Part shown: one piece after another, positions 25,502 through 33,668 of the stretch
Layout of the letters: each line of letters opens with the position of its first letter
Numbering within the stretch: position 1 is the stretch's first letter
From: Eubacterium_B sp034180045
GTDB taxonomy: Bacteria > Bacillota > Clostridia > Peptostreptococcales > Anaerovoracaceae
Direction: 5' to 3'
Length of the DNA: 64,000 nucleotides
Assembly: GCA_034180045.1 (NCBI GenBank)
Contig: JAXFOY010000018.1
Span: forward strand, 22,722 to 86,721
The notes under the pieces: generated by a model
Told to the model about the DNA's origin: nothing
Seen by the model: only the letters and a program-made list of their open reading frames with translations
Databases searched by the model: none
Program-made: the position numbers and the translations under genes

Positions 25502-26212
25502 ATGAAAAAGATAAAATTTATAAAAAAATTAATATGTTTATTCGTAGCGGCTTTCATATTTTTCCTTGCACCGAGCCATGCATTTGCAATCGGTGAATTC
25601 GATACCTCGGAGGCACCTTCCGCTGCCAAATACGGCATGACCCCGATTTCATGCTCCGAGCTGAACGACGGGAGTTATGATATAATCGTATTATCTAGTT
25701 CCTCTTTTTTCAAGCCCGAATTATCAAAACTTGTTGTAAAAGACGGGAATTTTAGCGCAAATGTAAAAATCAAAAGTAAAAGTTACGGCTACATTTTTAT
25801 GGGAAATGCAGAGGAGGCTGTCAAGGCGGACAAGTCCGAACTCATCCCGATTACAGTCAGCGGCGATTCATCGTATTTTGAACTTCCTGTCAATGCTCTG
25901 AACAAAGATATCCCTTGCGCGGCTTTCAGTATCAAAAGAGAAAAATGGTACAATCGAAACCTGGTCTTTGATGCCTCGAGCCTACCGAACAAGGCGCTGA
26001 ACTTCGGAACGCCTAATTACGATTTGATTGAAAAAGCCACAAAAGAATACATTGATACCCACGATTTAGACGAAGATATATTAAACGAAAAACCTAAGCA
26101 GATTGAAACCGGCGAAGACCAAAACGCCGCCAAGAAAATTATCGCTGTTGCTTTAGTTATAATAGTTATCGGCGGTATTCTCAATCACTTCGTAAAGCGC
26201 AAGCGCCGCTAA
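25502..26212 (+). CDS. Secreted, membrane-anchored protein of unknown function
   Basis: The 236-aa product has a signal peptide (MKKIKFIKKLICLFVAAFIF with a likely cut after SHAFA) and a C-terminal membrane segment followed by KRKRR, so the body is displayed outside the cell. The middle domain (DGSYDIIVLSSSSFF, then KSYGYIFMGNAEEA and CAAFSIKREKWYNRNLVF) is a beta-rich domain I have the impression of having seen in clostridial proteins near metal or heme uptake genes; it has some likeness to NEAT-type layouts, but I cannot confirm a ligand. There is no ribosome site before the ATG. It is divergent from the ABC exporter. Confidence 0.75.
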   Translation: MKKIKFIKKLICLFVAAFIFFLAPSHAFAIGEFDTSEAPSAAKYGMTPISCSELNDGSYDIIVLSSSSFFKPELSKLVVKDGNFSANVKIKSKSYGYIFMGNAEEAVKADKSELIPITVSGDSSYFELPVNALNKDIPCAAFSIKREKWYNRNLVFDASSLPNKALNFGTPNYDLIEKATKEYIDTHDLDEDILNEKPKQIETGEDQNAAKKIIAVALVIIVIGGILNHFVKRKRR

Positions 26213-26272
26213 AAAACGTATTGATGTATTAGGGTCTCTCCGCACAAATCAGATATTTTCCATTATACTAAT

Positions 26273-26303
26273 ATAGCCGCAGTAGTTGCCTGCGGCTATT
26301 TTT
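26273..26303. terminator. Bidirectional terminator
   Basis: ATAGCCGCAG (26273-26282) pairs with CTGCGGCTAT (26290-26299) around a 7-base loop and is followed by TTTTATTATTTTT. It ends the secreted-protein gene. On the other strand it lies just after the cbiL stop. Confidence 0.8.
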
Positions 26304-26304
26304 A

Positions 26305-26997
26305 TTATTTTTGATTATTTTCCTTAGCTATTATCAACGAAAAATAACCTGCATTATCAGGGATTTCATCTACGCTTCTATACCTGTTTTCATTTTCAAG
26401 TCCGCAATTTTCAACCATGCTTACCTTGCGCCCGCTCTTTCTGAGAATTTCTTTAACCGCTGCCATCTGCCTACCGCTCTTCATCAAAACATAATTGCCC
26501 TCCAGTGCCAGTTCTTCATCAAGCTGATGAACCGCGGGTATAATGTGAAGCGGCTCCTGCCATTCGCTTAGCGGAATCCCCATGGTTGCCGCCGCCGCGC
26601 AGAAAGAAGTAATCCCGCTTATATATCTTGTTTCAAAGCCATCTTCTTTGACGATTTTTTCTACATACGAATATGTTGAATACACGGTTGGATCACCAAG
26701 TGTAATAAATCCGACACTCTTTCCCGTTTCAAGCACTTTCTCAAGCGCCTTCGCACCGTTTTTATGCTCTTTGACGATTTCAGCTTTATCTAAAACCATA
26801 GGCATGTAAACGGGAAGCAGCTCCTTCTCCTCAAGTTCAGGAACTGCCTGAACGGCAATTTTATAAGCCGTAGTTTCCTTGACATCCTTGCCTGGTGCCG
26901 CAATAACATCGACTTCTTTCATCATTTTAACAGCTTTAAGTGTTATATGTTCAGGATCTCCGGGACCGATTCCGATTCCATATAAAATACCTTTCAT
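26305..26997 (-). CDS. cbiL: Precorrin-2 / cobalt-precorrin-2 C20-methyltransferase
   Basis: The 230-aa product is a SAM-dependent tetrapyrrole methylase: GIGIGPGDPEHITLKAVKMM at the N-terminus, then VGFITLGDPTVYSTYSYVEK and GITSFCAAAATMGIPLSEW, all diagnostic of CobI/CbiL. With CbiK in the window, the cobalt-early (anaerobic) substrate is more likely, hence the symbol. It is the last gene of an operon running from bioY and starts 15 bases after cobA/hemD. It adds the methyl group at C20, which is later lost when the corrin ring contracts. The remaining cbi genes are not in the window. Confidence 0.92.
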   Translation of the reverse strand: MKGILYGIGIGPGDPEHITLKAVKMMKEVDVIAAPGKDVKETTAYKIAVQAVPELEEKELLPVYMPMVLDKAEIVKEHKNGAKALEKVLETGKSVGFITLGDPTVYSTYSYVEKIVKEDGFETRYISGITSFCAAAATMGIPLSEWQEPLHIIPAVHQLDEELALEGNYVLMKSGRQMAAVKEILRKSGRKVSMVENCGLENENRYRSVDEIPDNAGYFSLIIAKENNQK

Positions 26998-27012
26998 ATT
27001 AGTTCCTCCAAA

Positions 27013-28470
27013 TTAAATTCTACTGATATGTTTACCATTTATCTCACAAATCAAACGACCGATACCTTGTACCGAATGTTCATCTGCGACTTCAAATTCT
27101 CTATCCGTGTGCCTCTTTAATTCCTTTGCTGTAATATCTCCGATACAGACAATTTTACTTTCAGGAAGCTCGTGGGTTTCAAAAAAGGCTCTTACGCCTG
27201 CTGCACTTGCGAATACAAGATAGTGACAATCTGCAAATCTTTTGTCATCAAAACTCATACCGCTCTGTACCGTATCATATATTCTGTAATCATCAAAGCT
27301 GCCACCCTTTTCCTCGAGTTTTCTGCTAAGTTCCGGAGAACCGCTTACCGCTCTAAGAATCAAAACGCGTTCACCGGTGCATCTTTCGGCAAGAGCTTCA
27401 CCTAATCTTTCGGCTGTATATTTTTCGGGCATTAAATCTGCTATTATTCCGTATTCCCTGAGTTTCGCCGCGGTACCTCTGCCTATACATGCGAATTTTA
27501 GACGTGCGAAGCATCTAATATCCGCTTCCCTTCGCTTTATTTCCTTGAAGAAGAGTTCTATTCCGTTTGCGCTTGTAAAGACTATCCAGCCATACTTCTT
27601 AAAATCGTGAGGTATCGCTTCAGTCATTTCCTTAATATCAAGGCAAATTAAACTTTCCACAAACGCACCTAAATTTTCAAGGTGCTCAGCCAATCTTCCC
27701 GTGAATGACTTTGTTCCCGTAACAGCTATTCTCTTTCCGCTCAGGGGCAAATCCACACTGCTTTGCATATGGAAACCCGCAACTTCACCGACTACCAAAA
27801 TTCCCGGAGTTTCCGCAAGGTGTACCTTTGATGCAATATCTTCCAAAATGCCGTCTATGCGTTTTTCTCTACCCGAAAAACCCCTACATACTATAGATGC
27901 CGGCGTTTTGGGTGATTTTCCGTTCTGAATCAGATTACGGCTTATCTTCTCTATAGAATTAAGTCCCATCAAAAACACCAATGTCCCGTCAAGCTTCGCA
28001 AGAGCCTCATAGTTTTCACATTTGTCGGTTGCCGTATGTCCTGTTATAACTGTAAAGGATTGAGCAACACCTCTATGTGTAACCGGTATACCAAGGCTTT
28101 CCGGTACTGCAATCGATGAACTGATTCCGGGAAAAAGCTCGCAGGCGATACCCTCTGCCTCAAGTGCAAGATATTCTTCGCCGCCTCTGCCAAAGACAAA
28201 GCTGTCTCCCCCCTTGAGTCTGACAACAAGATGTCCTTTCTTTGCTTCTTCTATGAGAATTTCATTAATTTGCGGCTGTGACTTACAATGCATCGCAAAT
28301 CTTTTCCCCACATATATTTTTTTACAATCGTCTCTTACTTCATTTAATAAATTATCATCTATTAAATCATCGTAAACCACAACATCCGCTTTTTTCAATG
28401 CTTTTAGGGCTTTGACGGAAATCAGTCCGCGCCCGCAGCCGGCACCTATAAGCTGTACTTTTCCGCTCAT
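27013..28470 (-). CDS. Uroporphyrinogen-III C-methyltransferase / uroporphyrinogen-III synthase fusion
   Basis: ATG 28470 is chosen because GGAGGAAC lies 4 bases upstream, it overlaps the hemC stop by one base (TAATG), and the protein then begins MSGKVQLIGAGCG. The 485-aa product has an N-terminal CobA domain (about 1-245; VYDDLIDDNLL, GGDSFVFGRGGEEYLAL, THRGVAQSFTVITGH) and a C-terminal HemD domain (about 250-485; WIVFTSANGIELFF and LVFASAAGVRAFF). HemD closes hydroxymethylbilane to uroporphyrinogen III and CobA doubly methylates it to precorrin-2, so one chain does two consecutive steps. This fusion is common in Clostridia. Confidence 0.94.
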   Translation of the reverse strand: MSGKVQLIGAGCGRGLISVKALKALKKADVVVYDDLIDDNLLNEVRDDCKKIYVGKRFAMHCKSQPQINEILIEEAKKGHLVVRLKGGDSFVFGRGGEEYLALEAEGIACELFPGISSSIAVPESLGIPVTHRGVAQSFTVITGHTATDKCENYEALAKLDGTLVFLMGLNSIEKISRNLIQNGKSPKTPASIVCRGFSGREKRIDGILEDIASKVHLAETPGILVVGEVAGFHMQSSVDLPLSGKRIAVTGTKSFTGRLAEHLENLGAFVESLICLDIKEMTEAIPHDFKKYGWIVFTSANGIELFFKEIKRREADIRCFARLKFACIGRGTAAKLREYGIIADLMPEKYTAERLGEALAERCTGERVLILRAVSGSPELSRKLEEKGGSFDDYRIYDTVQSGMSFDDKRFADCHYLVFASAAGVRAFFETHELPESKIVCIGDITAKELKRHTDREFEVADEHSVQGIGRLICEINGKHISRI

Positions 28471-29423
28471 TAAAGTTCCTCCGTAAGTTCTTGCAATGCA
28501 GCCCTGCATAATTCTTCTCTTTTATCAAAGCTACCCTTTAGGCATACCTTCTTATCGTCGATAAGCGCTCTAAGTGTAATGGTATCCCCTTCAAAATCAG
28601 CATTAACACCGAGCGCCGAGCTGCAATCGGCTTCCATACGACAAAACAGACTTCTTTCGACCTCAAATCGCATGCGAGTATCAAAGTCCGAAATCTCGGC
28701 GATAAGGTTTACAATTTCTTCATCGTCTTTACGACATTCTATGGCTATGATTCCCTGACAAGCAGCCGGTATCATTTCATCTTTTGAAAACTCTCTGACA
28801 TTGTAATCGCTAAGGTCTATATTTAGCCTATCCAGCCCTGCTCTTGCCAGAATTATCGCATCGTATTCGCCCGCATCTAATTTGCCGATTCTGGTGTTTA
28901 TATTTCCTCTAAGATCCTTAAAAACAGCATTTTTATCAAGCAGTGAGTATTCTCTTATTCTTCTGGGGCTTCCCGTCCCTATTATTTTCCGTTTTCCGCA
29001 AGCCTCCGAATCTTCGCTTATCTTCCCGGTTGCTGTGTCATAAGCTTTTTTTGACACTCTTGCATCACACAGTCCTCTGCGCCTTTCTATAACATCGTAT
29101 TTAGGCGATATTAGACAATCCGCTGCCGAAGCCGCCTTTGGATTTCCTGCAATTACGAGTCCTTCGGCAAGTTTGTACGGTAAGTCTTTTGCAGAATGTA
29201 CCGCAATATCTGCACTTCCGTCCAACAAAGCTTTCTCTATCTCCCTAATAAAGAGACCGTCTCCGCCAATCTCCTGAATAGGGCGGTTTTGATTTTTGTC
29301 ACCTTTAGTTTTGATAATCAAAATATCGCAAGCGACGCCCTTGCCTTCGATTAATGCCTTAACCTGCTCAGCTTGTGCCAGGGCAAGTTTGCTTCCTCTA
29401 GTTGCTAAAATTAATTTTTTCAT
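28470..29423 (-). CDS. hemC: Porphobilinogen deaminase (hydroxymethylbilane synthase)
   Basis: ATG 29423 is chosen since the protein then begins MKKLILATRGSKLALAQAEQ, the family start; an in-frame codon five residues upstream is less likely. The 317-aa product has KTKGDKN, IREIEKALLDGSADIAVHSAKDLP with the cofactor-contacting lysine and aspartate, and GTGSPRR. The dipyrromethane-bearing cysteine fits MEADCSSALGVNAD. It joins four porphobilinogens for heme/corrin synthesis. Insertions (near 125-150, EACGKRK) make it slightly longer than typical. It overlaps the upstream sirC by 26 bases and the downstream fusion gene by one. Confidence 0.95.
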   Translation of the reverse strand: MKKLILATRGSKLALAQAEQVKALIEGKGVACDILIIKTKGDKNQNRPIQEIGGDGLFIREIEKALLDGSADIAVHSAKDLPYKLAEGLVIAGNPKAASAADCLISPKYDVIERRRGLCDARVSKKAYDTATGKISEDSEACGKRKIIGTGSPRRIREYSLLDKNAVFKDLRGNINTRIGKLDAGEYDAIILARAGLDRLNIDLSDYNVREFSKDEMIPAACQGIIAIECRKDDEEIVNLIAEISDFDTRMRFEVERSLFCRMEADCSSALGVNADFEGDTITLRALIDDKKVCLKGSFDKREELCRAALQELTEEL

Positions 29424-30030
29424 CACAGTACTCTTCAATTATTTTCTCTATATTTAACTTGCTAACATCGTCTGTAGCCAAAAGTTCCGTCAAAACCGCT
29501 TTATATACTCGACTGCGCAGCTCTTGTGACTGTATCTTCGACGGTAAACACTTGCGCAGATTTCCCAGTGTATCGATAATTTCTTCGACATTATCCGGAA
29601 TTATTTCCTCTATCTGCTCCCTCAAGAGTTTAGAATAGGCGGGGCTTTTCCCTGAAGTAGATACACTTACAACAAGTGAACCTCTTTTGATTACTCCCGG
29701 AAGAAAAAAGTCGCATTCTTCTCTGTCATCGGCTGCATTTACCGGAATATTCAAAGCCTTACACTTTGCTACGATTTCTTCATCCTTAAATCTGCTCCCT
29801 GTCGCCGTAATCACATAATCCGCATCTGTCAAATCGCTTTCTGCAAACTCTCGACACACTAATTTAAGATTTTTTTCTTTCAAAAGCGCATCGTCTATAC
29901 GGTTTGCCACTATCTTTATATTCTTTGTAAACTTGCTTATCGACTTAAACTTTCTCATCGCGATTTTGCCGGCACCGACAATCAAAAAATTCTTGTTTTC
30001 AAGATTAACACAAAGTGGAAATCTATTCAT
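29398..30030 (-). CDS. Precorrin-2 dehydrogenase (SirC/Met8-like)
   Basis: The 210-aa product has an N-terminal NAD-binding Rossmann fold (NFLIVGAGKIAMRKFKSISK), then DADYVITATGSRFKDEEIV, NAADDREECDFFLPGVIKRG and SVSTSGKSPAYSKLLREQIE, as in the N-terminal half of CysG. It oxidises precorrin-2 to sirohydrochlorin, feeding CbiK in the window or siroheme synthesis. The chelatase residue found in bifunctional Met8 cannot be judged, so only the dehydrogenase step is called. It is the second gene of the operon, 45 bases after bioY. Confidence 0.9.
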   Translation of the reverse strand: MNRFPLCVNLENKNFLIVGAGKIAMRKFKSISKFTKNIKIVANRIDDALLKEKNLKLVCREFAESDLTDADYVITATGSRFKDEEIVAKCKALNIPVNAADDREECDFFLPGVIKRGSLVVSVSTSGKSPAYSKLLREQIEEIIPDNVEEIIDTLGNLRKCLPSKIQSQELRSRVYKAVLTELLATDDVSKLNIEKIIEEYCDEKINFSN

Positions 30031-30075
30031 CTAAGCCCCCTTTGCTCTTTTGCGACTTATAAAGTGCCATCAATT

Positions 30076-30678
30076 TTATCCCTGCATCTTATGCATAATC
30101 GGTATAAGTCTATGGGCGAGCAGTGCTGCAAGTAAGCAAATTACGGTATCCGGAGCGACTGAACTCAGGAACCAGACACTAAATAACTGTGCGATGCCTA
30201 TGCCGCCTGTACCCGCTAAAATAAAGTTAAACATTATGAAATAATATATAAGACCGCAGGCATAATAAGCAAGTTCCCCCACTATGGCAGCAAGCACGAG
30301 CTTAGGAAACGTGATTTTGCCTGATGCTTTAGTGAAAAGCCCTGTGAACAATGCTGCGAATGCAAATCCGATTAGAAATCCGAATGTAGGTTTAAGAATA
30401 TATCCGAGTCCTCCACCGTGTGCAAATACCGGAATTCCTATCAGACCTATAATCAAATACGAAACCACACTTAAAAAGCCGTTTCTCGGTCCTAAGACGA
30501 AACCCGCCAGCAGCGCAAAGAATACTTGTAACGAAACCGTAACTTCAAAAACCCCGAGCGGAATCATAATCTTTATGAATGCGCCTACCGCCATGAGTGC
30601 CGCAAACAAGCCGCAGTAAATTACATCCTGCGTTCTGAAGCCTGTTTTTGTGTTCTTTTTAACATTATTTACCATCAT
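30076..30678 (-). CDS. bioY: Biotin ECF transporter S component (BioY)
   Basis: The start at 30678 is chosen because AAAGGG lies 6 bases upstream; an ATG at 30693 has no ribosome site. The 200-aa membrane protein has about six segments and the BioY hallmarks ALMAVGAFIKI, VPVSLQ-like VTVSLQVFFALLAGFVLGPRNGFLSVVSYLIIGLIGIPVF and YACGLIYY. BioY binds biotin in the membrane; EcfA, EcfA' and EcfT partners are not here and are presumably shared group II modules elsewhere. It is the first gene of the tetrapyrrole operon, an unusual partner with no biochemical link that I can see. Confidence 0.9.
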   Translation of the reverse strand: MMVNNVKKNTKTGFRTQDVIYCGLFAALMAVGAFIKIMIPLGVFEVTVSLQVFFALLAGFVLGPRNGFLSVVSYLIIGLIGIPVFAHGGGLGYILKPTFGFLIGFAFAALFTGLFTKASGKITFPKLVLAAIVGELAYYACGLIYYFIMFNFILAGTGGIGIAQLFSVWFLSSVAPDTVICLLAALLAHRLIPIMHKMQG

Positions 30679-30697
30679 AGATTGCCCTTTCATCCAT

Positions 30698-30715
30698 TAA
30701 TAATACGCATTATTA
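30698..30715. repeat. Inverted repeat upstream of bioY
   Basis: TAATAAT and ATTATTA form perfect 7-bp arms around ACGC, 20 bases before the bioY start codon. It could be an operator or simply AT-rich sequence. It does not resemble the known BirA operator. Confidence 0.35.
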
Positions 30716-30892
30716 TTTTACCATATCTTCACTTTACTAGTCCATACTTATTGTATACATGTGACTATCCGTCCACGCACATCGTACACTGCTCGTTACT
30801 TACACAGATAACTTAAATGTACTTATTTCAATAATTTGTAAGCAGAAAACTCAACCATCTCAACATTTTTACAAAAACCTATAAAATTACAA

Positions 30893-30930
30893 AACCCTGC
30901 ATTACTTGAAAATCAAGCATTTGCAGGGTT
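30893..30930 (-). terminator. Terminator, probably of the ancestral tRNA-Arg transcript
   Basis: AACCCTGCA (30893-30901) pairs with TGCAGGGTT (30922-30930), and an inner CTTG/CAAG narrows the loop. On the minus strand it is followed by TTGTAATTTT. It sits 7 bases after the displaced copy of the tRNA-Arg 3' end, exactly as the present tRNA terminator sits after the gene. Confidence 0.65.
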
Positions 30931-30936
30931 CTATTG

Positions 30937-30947
30937 TGTGGCGTCCC
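30937..30947. repeat. Copy of the tRNA-Arg 3' end (att-like direct repeat, distal)
   Basis: TGTGGCGTCCC matches 34170-34180 in the same orientation and includes the last nine bases of the tRNA with CCA. It marks the probable distal end of the integrated element. Confidence 0.55.
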
Positions 30948-31072
30948 GTAATAATGTATATCCTAGTATCTTAAGCATTTTATTTGTAAAAACAGTATGT
31001 TCAATTAGCATTCCTATCAAATAGATAACTTTAAAATTTACACACTTAAAACTTCATGTGTAAAATTATTAC

Positions 31073-31258
31073 TCATACAGTACGTTGCACGTTTCTTATT
31101 TTTTCAATTTGTTTCTTTAGTAAAGAGATTCCTTTTAATACTGTTTCTATTTTTGATATTGAAAGTTCCTTCATGCAGTATTCAATCTCTTGCATTTCCG
31201 ATTCTGCAATTCTTAGAGATAATCTTTTATCTCTCGGGGTGCGCGTAGGTCTGCCCAT
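31073..31258 (-). CDS. Small ribbon-helix-helix-like DNA-binding protein
   Basis: ATG 31258 is chosen as the start of a 61-aa protein beginning MGRPTRTPRDKRLSLRIAES; the frame is open upstream (GTG 31357), but that codon lies in a hairpin. The layout, a basic arm (RPTRTPRDKRL) with a beta strand SLRIAE followed by two helices, is that of Arc/CopG/MobC-like proteins that bind DNA as dimers. On mobile elements such proteins regulate their own gene or assist a relaxase; no relaxase is present here. The ribosome site (AAGAAG) is weak. Confidence 0.55.
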   Translation of the reverse strand: MGRPTRTPRDKRLSLRIAESEMQEIEYCMKELSISKIETVLKGISLLKKQIEKIRNVQRTV

Positions 31259-31333
31259 TTTCTTCTTTTCGATAAAATCCTTCTTTTCTTTTTCTTGCCT
31301 TTCGTAATTCCAAATGATATAATTTTTTTGGAT

Positions 31334-31360
31334 AAGGTGTGTGGGCAAGTCACACACCTT
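31334..31360. repeat. Perfect inverted repeat upstream of the RHH gene
   Basis: AAGGTGTGTG (31334-31343) and CACACACCTT (31351-31360) form 10-bp arms around a 7-base loop, 76 bases before the RHH start. On the plus strand an extended -10 (TGATATAAT, about 31316-31324) points into it. It could be the RHH operator or an oriT-like remnant. Confidence 0.5.
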
Positions 31361-31398
31361 GATTGTTCTTAGAGGATTTGATTATTTAATCAAGTCTT

Positions 31399-32084
31399 CT
31401 ATTTAAATGTATTGTTATGTGTCATTTTCGCTTTTGACTGACCTTGTACAAAGCCTTCGTACTTCGAGAAATTCTCAGTTTCATATTTCACAGACATCTC
31501 GCATTCTGGAAGCATGTCGGACGTTGGTCTTACAATTATAAGCGGAACATCTATGCGACCAAGCGATACATTATTATTAAATGTGAATACGTGTACTAAT
31601 AACTTTGCATCTACAGTTTGAAAATATTCTTTCCATGAGTCCAGAAGTGTCCACAATGTGTCAGTTTGAATTTTATCTGCTATTTTTATATAATATAAGT
31701 AATTTAATCATTATTTACCATTGCGTAAATGTCATTGATTTTCTATGCGTTAAAATTTCAAATGACTCACCAAATGTAATTTCAGATTTTGATGGTGTAG
31801 TGACAAAGCTCTTGGTATTGTCGTAAGCCACGTAAAATTCGATGTTATGAGCGTTCCAACGACTTTTGTGTTAAGACTTGCTTCCGCTGATACCCTCTTT
31901 GTTCCATCAGATTCATGATTTACCCAGGCTCCAATGCTATAAATCACTTGAGATCTACCGTTTACTTTGAAATGTGTTGGAAATGGATAGCTAACGCCAT
32001 TTACTATCAATGTTCCCGTTCCGCTTGTGTTTTCTGCATAATATCCGCTTGCGGCATGTATTGATAAATAAAGATTGCTTTATT
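31399..32084 (-). pseudogene. Frameshifted phage structural protein (DUF859-like)
   Basis: Three frames on the minus strand together read as one phage tail/structural protein. The first part (from about 32084) contains GTGTLIVNGVSYPF, then NHESDGTKRVSAEASLNT and TTIPRA, the hallmark of DUF859 proteins. After a frameshift near 31830, VTTPSKSEITFGESFEILTH continues the family pattern. After stops around 31730-31660 a third piece contains VSLGRIDVPLIIVRPTSDM and YEGFVQGQSKAKMTH. Upstream and downstream ends are lost. The gene is dead but shows the island derives at least partly from a phage. Confidence 0.65.
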
Positions 32085-32161
32085 CAACATGCATTATATA
32101 TTATTTGTTGTCTATTATTGGATTTGGCTGCTTTACAAATGGACATTGAAATTTTTTATAG
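32085..32161. other. Short gap with no recognisable feature
   Basis: AT-rich sequence between the two pseudogene remnants. I see no gene, promoter or repeat I can support. Confidence 0.4.
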
Positions 32162-32474
32162 GTATTATATATTGGACGACATGTATATGGATTTCATTTA
32201 TTATATGTTCTATTAAAAGAACGAGTGGAAAAATCTAAAAGGTATAAAAAGTTCATGCGTGTTCACAGTAAAAGCTACAATGGACAAAAATCAGTAATCG
32301 TTTGTCAAGGTTGCGGCGATATGATGGTTGTTAAACAATAGCAGTAACTAAACTCACGAACGCAGGTACTATTAAGGTAAAAAATGTACATGTAGAAAGT
32401 GTAATGAGTTAGTGGAATCTTCAATTTTTCAAAATGGAAATAACCGCCTCCGACGATTAGAATACGTAGAATAA
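32162..32474 (+). pseudogene. Remnant of a small CxxC (zinc-ribbon-like) protein
   Basis: One frame reads KSKRYKKFMRVHSKSYNGQK followed by VIVCQGCGDMMVVKQ and a stop. After a frameshift another frame reads KKCTCRKCNELVESSIFQNG and ends at 32474. The regularly spaced CxxC pairs suggest one broken zinc-binding protein with no intact start. It ends 23 bases before the Fic start codon and overlaps its likely promoter region. Confidence 0.35.
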
Positions 32475-32497
32475 TCAAAGAGTTATAAGGAGAATAC

Positions 32498-33649
32498 ATG
32501 AACACAAATAAATTATTTTCTTTGGAAAATTATAAATCCGGCACCTATGATGATTGTGGTGATTTCAAAGCATTCAATCCATCGTTGATTAATAAAAACT
32601 GGAATTGGTCAGATGCTGATTTGAATTGTTTATTGGCTGAGGCTAATAAGGAATTAGGTGCGTTAAATACATACTCCGAACTTATAGAAAATATCGATGT
32701 TTATATTCTTATGCATATCCAAGTTGAAGCCAATAAATCAAGCAGAATTGAAGGAACTCGAACATCTATTGAAGAAGATATGATGAATATCGAAGACGTT
32801 CTTCCTGAAAAAAAAGATGACGTTCAAGAAATTCAGAACTATGTTACTGCTTTAAACTACGGAATTGATAGAATACAGGATGATGATTTTCCATTTACGA
32901 GTAGACTCATTCGAGAACTACATGAAAAATTGATGTCTGGTGTAAGAGGACAGCATAAAACACCGGGCGAATTTAGACAATCCCAAAACTTCATAGGCGG
33001 ATTTCGCCCTTCAAATGCCGCATATGTCCCCCCAACAGTAAACCGTCTTCCAGAGTTAATGTCTGATTTCGATAAGTTTTTGAATAGCGATTTTAACATG
33101 CCGATTCTTATAAAGCTCGCTATAATGCATTATCAATTTGAAACAATACATCCATTTTTAGATGGGAATGGGAGAACCGGTAGATTAATTATTCCACTTT
33201 ATTTGCTTGCAAGTAAAGAAATAACCAAGCCTTGTTTCTATATTAGTAGCTATTTTGAAACAAATAAAGAGGACTATTATAAATTGCTACAGAATGTTAG
33301 AACTGATAGCGAGATGATTCCTTGGATTAAATTTTTCCTACATGCTTCTATCGAAACTGCAAAAAGTGCAAAAGACAAGTTCAAACGTGCATTACAAGTA
33401 CAAGGAGACTTTCAAAATTATTTAATGCAAAAGCGCTATTCTACTGAAACTTTGCAAGAAATTATATCCTATATGTATAGAAATCCCGTTACTTCGGCAC
33501 CACAAATTTCAGAACATATAAAGGTCAGCTTACCAACTGTCAACAAGCACCTCACAACACTCAGAGCTGATGGGATTATTGATGAACTAACAGGGAATAA
33601 GCGTAACAAGCTATATGCATTGAGAAAATATATTGAGGCATTTATTTAA
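32498..33649 (+). CDS. Fic-domain protein with C-terminal winged helix
   Basis: The 383-aa product has an N-terminal Fic_N region, the full catalytic motif HPFLDGNGRTGR (218-229) with H218, and a C-terminal winged-helix segment (APQISEHIKVSLPTVNKHL, about 338-356). The inhibitory motif [S/T]xxxE[G/N] is present at 81-86 (SSRIEG), upstream of the Fic core, which defines a class II, self-inhibited Fic protein. The family transfers AMP or another nucleotide moiety to protein hydroxyls; the target is unknown and there is no separate antitoxin. AAGGAG lies 6 bases before the ATG. It is the only intact large gene in the tRNA-Arg island. Confidence 0.93.
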   Translation: MNTNKLFSLENYKSGTYDDCGDFKAFNPSLINKNWNWSDADLNCLLAEANKELGALNTYSELIENIDVYILMHIQVEANKSSRIEGTRTSIEEDMMNIEDVLPEKKDDVQEIQNYVTALNYGIDRIQDDDFPFTSRLIRELHEKLMSGVRGQHKTPGEFRQSQNFIGGFRPSNAAYVPPTVNRLPELMSDFDKFLNSDFNMPILIKLAIMHYQFETIHPFLDGNGRTGRLIIPLYLLASKEITKPCFYISSYFETNKEDYYKLLQNVRTDSEMIPWIKFFLHASIETAKSAKDKFKRALQVQGDFQNYLMQKRYSTETLQEIISYMYRNPVTSAPQISEHIKVSLPTVNKHLTTLRADGIIDELTGNKRNKLYALRKYIEAFI

Positions 33650-33668
33650 TACTTGATGAGTTTATTCC

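Larger units (their letters stand above)
30716..31072. other. Intergenic stretch upstream of bioY
   Basis: This AT-rich stretch holds no gene I can support. It contains the likely bioY promoter region at its left end, the hairpin at 30893-30930, the tRNA-end copy at 30937-30947, and near 31037-31066 a TTTACACA/TGTGTAAA stem-loop that could terminate the ribbon-helix-helix gene on the minus strand. Confidence 0.5.

Noticed and set aside
32010..32216. 68-aa plus-strand protein
   Set aside because: It has no ribosome site, overlaps pseudogene remnants in both directions and reads as low-complexity I/Y/F-rich sequence.
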